64,000 nucleotides of DNA. Source: CAXXOK01 sp963664595. GTDB lineage: Bacteria > Bacillota > Clostridia > Christensenellales > Aristaeellaceae. The position numbers and the translations under genes are program-made. The notes under the pieces are model-generated. The model searched no databases, was not told the origin of the DNA, and worked only from the letters and a program-made list of their open reading frames with translations. This document shows positions 60,814 through 64,000 of this stretch, piece after piece. Each line of letters opens with the position of its first letter. Position 1 is the stretch's first letter. Location of the stretch: positions 248,001 through 312,000 of the forward strand of contig CAXXOK010000002.1 of the NCBI GenBank assembly GCA_963664595.2, in the 5' to 3' direction.

Positions 60814-61490
60814 TTCTCCTTTTGCAGGTCCGTCGTTTTGGCTGCGGATTGTTGCGCTCCGCCCGGTTTACCGATGCCGTGCAGCACCACGTGCACGCCC
60901 AGCTCGCAGAGCGTTTCCAGATCCTCGGCGTTCATTTCCCGGTTGGGCCGCGCGGCAATCAGGTGCTCGATGATCGTGGCGTTGATGTTGGTTAACAGCC
61001 GGAACAACAGCTCCGGCGAAATCCCCTCGTACAGCTCCCCGTTTTCTATGGCGCGGCTCATCATCTGGAAAAGCCACACCGCCAGCTCGCTCTTTTCCGC
61101 TTTGGCAAGCATTTTTTGGTACAGCGCGGAATCCGTCATCTGCAAAATGTGCTGGGCGCAGCGGAAGTATTCCTCATGCTCCAGCCCGAAGCGCAGCCCG
61201 CCCATATACATCGCGCGTATGATGCTTTCCAGGTCCGTTTTGCCTACCTCGTCGATCGCACGCTGCATGTAGGCGGTTTTCAGCCGTCCGGCTTCCAGGC
61301 CGACGTACACAAACAGATCGTCCATATCCTCAAAATACTGATAGAAGCTGCCGGTGGCGATGCCCGCGTCCTTCACGATGCGGGTGACGCTGGCCTTGTC
61401 GTAGCCGTTTTCAGCAATCTCATGCAGCGCGGCGCTGAGAATGCGCTGCTGCTTTTCCTCTTTCAGGTTAAAAAACGTTTCCTGGGCAAG
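60810..61490 (-). CDS. TetR-family repressor, start unresolved
   Basis: Regulator of about 225 residues: helix-turn-helix SVTRIVKDAGIATGSFYQYF and a ligand domain with LLTNINATIIEHLIAARPN. The reading frame is open up to QETFFNLKEEKQQRILSAALHEIA, the usual TetR N-terminus, but no ATG, GTG or TTG is in frame there; the first in-frame ATG (61376) would cut the HTH. AAGGAGG at 61497-61503 and a TTG one base out of frame at 61489 suggest an indel. I therefore mark the upper limit at 61490. It is second in an operon after an SDR gene and probably binds the palindrome at 62455-62476. Confidence 0.78.
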   Translation of the reverse strand, partial: LAQETFFNLKEEKQQRILSAALHEIAENGYDKASVTRIVKDAGIATGSFYQYFEDMDDLFVYVGLEAGRLKTAYMQRAIDEVGKTDLESIIRAMYMGGLRFGLEHEEYFRCAQHILQMTDSALYQKMLAKAEKSELAVWLFQMMSRAIENGELYEGISPELLFRLLTNINATIIEHLIAARPNREMNAEDLETLCELGVHVVLHGIGKPGGAQQSAAKTTDLQKEK

Positions 61491-61531
61491 GGCGCGGCCT
61501 CCTTCGGGTTTGGGGTGGGTGAGCGTGGCGG

Positions 61532-62411
61532 TCAGTCCGGTTTCCGGCGGTTCATGGTTTGGTAGGTCAGGCTGATCACGGCGCGGATGTTCTCCTGTTT
61601 CCGGGTATAGGCGTTGGCGTTTACCTGCCTGCGGTTCTCATCGAAATATTTCCCGGTCACGCCGCGCACCTCATTGCTGGTGGCAAGCCAGGCATAGGTT
61701 TCCGCCATCTTCTCCGGCGTAAGCGCCCGCTTGCTCTTTTGCCGGTATACCCATTGGGTGAAAGCCGACAGATTGGCATACCGGCGGAGATCCACCTTCA
61801 CGGCTGGAACCCGGATGCAATTCACGGTGATCCCGGTGTTTTTCAGCTTCTCCGCCAGATAGTACGTGTACATGATCTGCGCCCGTTTGGATTGATAGTA
61901 CGCCTTGGCCATATGGAAGGCGCGCGTTTTATATTCGGGATCCCGCAAATCCACCGTAAGCCGTGGCACCGCCAGCAGGCCCCTTGGACGCAACCGTAAG
62001 GATGCGGCCGCCGCCGCTTTTGGCAAGCGCGTCCAGCAGCAGATCCGTCAGGTATACAGGCCCCGCATGGTTGGTCATCCATACGGTTTCATGGCCCTCC
62101 TCGGTGAACACGGCCTTTTTCTGGGTGATGTCAAAAACAGCCGCGTTGTGGATGAGCACATCCACCGCCTCAAAGCGGCGCAGCACCTCCTGCGCAAACC
62201 GGCTGATGGATTCCATTCGGCTCATGTCCACTTGTATCAGCGCCACATCGCCGCTGCCGCTCTGCTCTTTAACGTCCGCCAGCGCCGCCTCGCCGCGCTC
62301 CCGGCTGCGGCAGCCCATTACGACATAGTATCCGGCCTTCGCAATGCGGATGGCCGCCTGTTTGCCGATTCCGGCGTTCGCGCCCGTGATCAGGCATACT
62401 TTCCGGCGCAT
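61532..62411 (-). CDS. Short-chain dehydrogenase/reductase, one frame break
   Basis: NAD(P)-dependent oxidoreductase of about 292 residues. Rossmann loop LITGANAGIGKQAAI near residue 7, VLIHNAAVFD, and after a break near 61980 (one surplus G) the active-site pair in AKAYYQSKRAQ (YxxxK), ending MNRRKPD. The second half resembles retinol-dehydrogenase-like SDRs. First gene of the SDR-TetR-ABC operon, starting 66 bases after the promoter -10. Confidence 0.82.
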
Positions 62412-62454
62412 TGTGCTGCCTTCCTTTCCCGTGTTTCATCTTGCAGTTCAGTCA

Positions 62455-62505
62455 GTGAATATGAATTCATATTCACATTATAGGCATACTCCAATTCCTT
62501 GTCAA
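62455..62505 (-). promoter_or_regulatory. Promoter with 22-bp operator of the SDR-TetR-ABC operon
   Basis: On the minus strand TTGACA (62500-62505), 17-base spacer, TATAAT (62477-62482). Directly next to the -10 lies a perfect 22-base palindrome GTGAATATGAATTCATATTCAC (62455-62476). Consensus promoter and adjoining palindrome are a textbook TetR target; autoregulation by the TetR gene in this operon is the natural reading. Confidence 0.85.
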
Positions 62506-62523
62506 GCGTATTAATACAAAAAT

Positions 62524-62853
62524 TTAATCCACGCGGTCGCCGTTATGCACAGGCCGCTCAGGCAGCACCAGCACCGTACCCGCATCGGATTCCACGGCCA
62601 GCACGCGCACCTCGCTTTTCACCAGCCCGATGTAGAAGGACGGCACATTCACGCAGCAGATGATCTGCCGCCCGATCAAATCCTCCGGCGCATACAGCCC
62701 CGTGATCTGGGAGGAGGTTTTCTTTACGCCGATCGTTCCGCCGAAATCAATCGTCATCGCGTAGGCGGGGTTGCGGGATTTGCGGTTCGGTTTCACGGTG
62801 AGCACCGTGCCCACGCGGATGTCCAGCTTGTTAAACTCCTCCAGGGTGATCAT
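62524..62853 (-). CDS. csaA: CsaA-like tRNA-binding domain protein
   Basis: Single OB-fold EMAP/tRNA-binding protein of 109 residues: EEFNKLDIRVGTVLTVKPN at the N-terminus, MTIDFGGTIGVKKTSSQITGLYAPEDLIGRQIICCVN in the middle and VLVLPERPVHNGDRV at the end are typical of CsaA, a proposed secretion chaperone. ATG 62853 overlaps the stop of the upstream membrane-protein gene by 4 bases. Confidence 0.92.
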   Translation of the reverse strand: MITLEEFNKLDIRVGTVLTVKPNRKSRNPAYAMTIDFGGTIGVKKTSSQITGLYAPEDLIGRQIICCVNVPSFYIGLVKSEVRVLAVESDAGTVLVLPERPVHNGDRVD

Positions 62854-64000
62854 CGCCGCTGCTCCTCCGTGTTTGCTTCCGCCAGCGCTCCAACGGCTTG
62901 CAGCAGGCCCGTATCCTGATCGACGCGGTACAGGGTATTGGCGTTGATCACACCGTCCGCCGTTACGGCCTGGGCGATGGCGGTCTGCGCATAGTCGTCC
63001 GCCTGATAGACCAGCACATAATCATACTCCTTCAGCTGCTCCTGCCACTGCCGCGGCGTTACGGCGTAGGTCCAGGCGTTCTGCTTGCCCTGCGGGTCGC
63101 GCAGCCAAAAGGTAGTTCCGCTGTTCACCGTCCGCGGGCAGAGCGCGTAGCGCAGGGTGTTGTAGCGGGTACCGTCGTCGTTCTGGCTGACGATGTACAC
63201 GCGCGCGTCCTGCGGGATCACCCGCTGCGCTTCCTCCGCCACGGCATAATAGGCGGTATATTTCTCATTGGCGGGGATAAAATCGCGGCTTGTCAGCGTA
63301 TCCAGCGCGCCGCTGCCCGCCAGCGCCAAACACCCGCACGCAAGCAGCGTGAGCAGGTGCAGCCGCCATGTCCACGCCTTGCGCCGGGAAAGCGCCGTCT
63401 GCGCCGCAGCCAGCGCAATCAGCCCCCAGACGACGAACCCGACGCTGATCAGCCGCTGAAAGTTGACAAGCTTCGCCGCATCCTCCGCGCTGATGGCAAA
63501 CACGTATGCCAGCCACAGCCCGGCCATGTACAGCACCGTGAGCGCGGCCGCGGCCCATAGCGCGGCGCGGGGGGCCGTCACAGTCCTCCTTCGCCCGCAG
63601 GGCGCGCAGCAGCAGCGCCGTGATGCCCGCCAGCAGCCCCGTGAGGAACAGAAACGAGGCATACACCGAGAATACCGTAAACACCGTGGTTCCGCCCACC
63701 GCCAGCGCCACGCGGTATGAAACCACCCTGGCCGTAACGCTCTGCCAGAACAGCGGCAGCATACCCGGCGTCGCCCCGTGCAGCACGGCGCTCAGGTGCG
63801 GCCACGAAAGCCTTGCCAGCAGCAGCGCCGCCGTGGGCACGGCGATCAGCGTGAAGCGCCGTTTGCCGTCCGACTGTCTGTATGCCGCCGCGCGAACCAG
63901 CGTAGTCAGATAAGCCCCCAGCACGCCCAGCGCCAGAAAAACGCCCGCATCCTTTGCCAGCGCGAGCACGAACAGATACCCGCCCACGATGATCGCCTGC
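62850..64000 (-). CDS. Polytopic membrane protein, partial, one frame break
   Basis: C-terminal part of a large membrane protein; the N-terminus lies beyond base 64000. The window part has about seven helices (VGGYLFVLALAKDAGVFLAL at the edge) and a soluble C-terminal domain of about 140 residues (ANEKYTAYYAVAEEAQRVIPQDARVYIVSQN). The layout resembles membrane glycosyltransferases with a terminal soluble domain. The frame changes near 63585, between LLLRALRAKED and TAPRAALWAAAALTVLYMAG. Function not assigned. Confidence 0.65.

Overview
The window looks like a chromosomal segment of an anaerobic, fermentative Gram-positive bacterium of the class Clostridia, probably an uncultured gut lineage; an affiliation near Christensenellales is only a guess. 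The evidence is high-GC DNA with AGGAGG-type ribosome binding sites, ECF transporter S components, a TM1266-type hydrogenase-system regulator, a class III ribonucleotide reductase homologue and LplB/LplC-type sugar importers. I found no rRNA, tRNA, CRISPR array, phage or transposase.

Layout. 1-9.4 kb: carbohydrate locus with a GH36 alpha-galactosidase and a clan GH-A glycosidase, divergent from an LplB/LplC/solute-binding-protein importer and a membrane-bound AraC regulator. 9.5-10.9 kb: folate transporter behind what read as two riboswitches in series, ZTP then THF. 10.9-24.3 kb: housekeeping and envelope genes (Nudix, RidA, undecaprenol kinase, CapA-like, sugar-phosphate isomerase-like, CdaR-like, S41 protease, hydrogenase-type regulator plus ECF protein, acyltransferase, phosphodiester glycosidase, Lgt-like protein) and an Ogt-pyruvate kinase fusion. 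24.5-41.2 kb: all genes on the minus strand: metallophosphoesterase, HerA-like ATPase, barstar-like protein, the release-factor operon yqhQ-prmC-prfA-sua5, gpsA, a beta-mannoside locus (epimerase, LacI, GH130, acetylesterase), a low-molecular-weight phosphatase and a BaiN-like flavoprotein. 41.2-42.2 kb: a divergent intergenic region rich in DnaA-box-like sequences. 42.2-56.3 kb: all genes on the plus strand: an NrdD homologue without its C-terminal radical domain, DUF362, YesL-like, methyltransferase, Hsp33, TPR, HEAT and HD proteins, a zinc-ribbon membrane protein and a large membrane protein. 57.3-64 kb: minus strand again, with an SDR-TetR-ABC exporter operon behind an operator/promoter, CsaA and a membrane protein cut by the window edge.

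Two dispersed non-coding repeat families occur. R1 is a palindromic element of about 160 bases lying directly at gene 3' ends. R2 is about 185 bases and lies between convergent genes, often bounded by duplicated hairpins. Many genes carry single-base frame breaks, densely so at 27.4-30.4 kb where prfA and sua5 are hit. Because those genes are essential or nearly so, consensus error is the likeliest cause, and frame-broken genes are annotated at their reconstructed extent.

The most interesting items are the tandem riboswitch leader, the NrdD without a glycyl-radical domain next to a DnaA-box cluster, the Ogt-Pyk fusion and the two repeat families.
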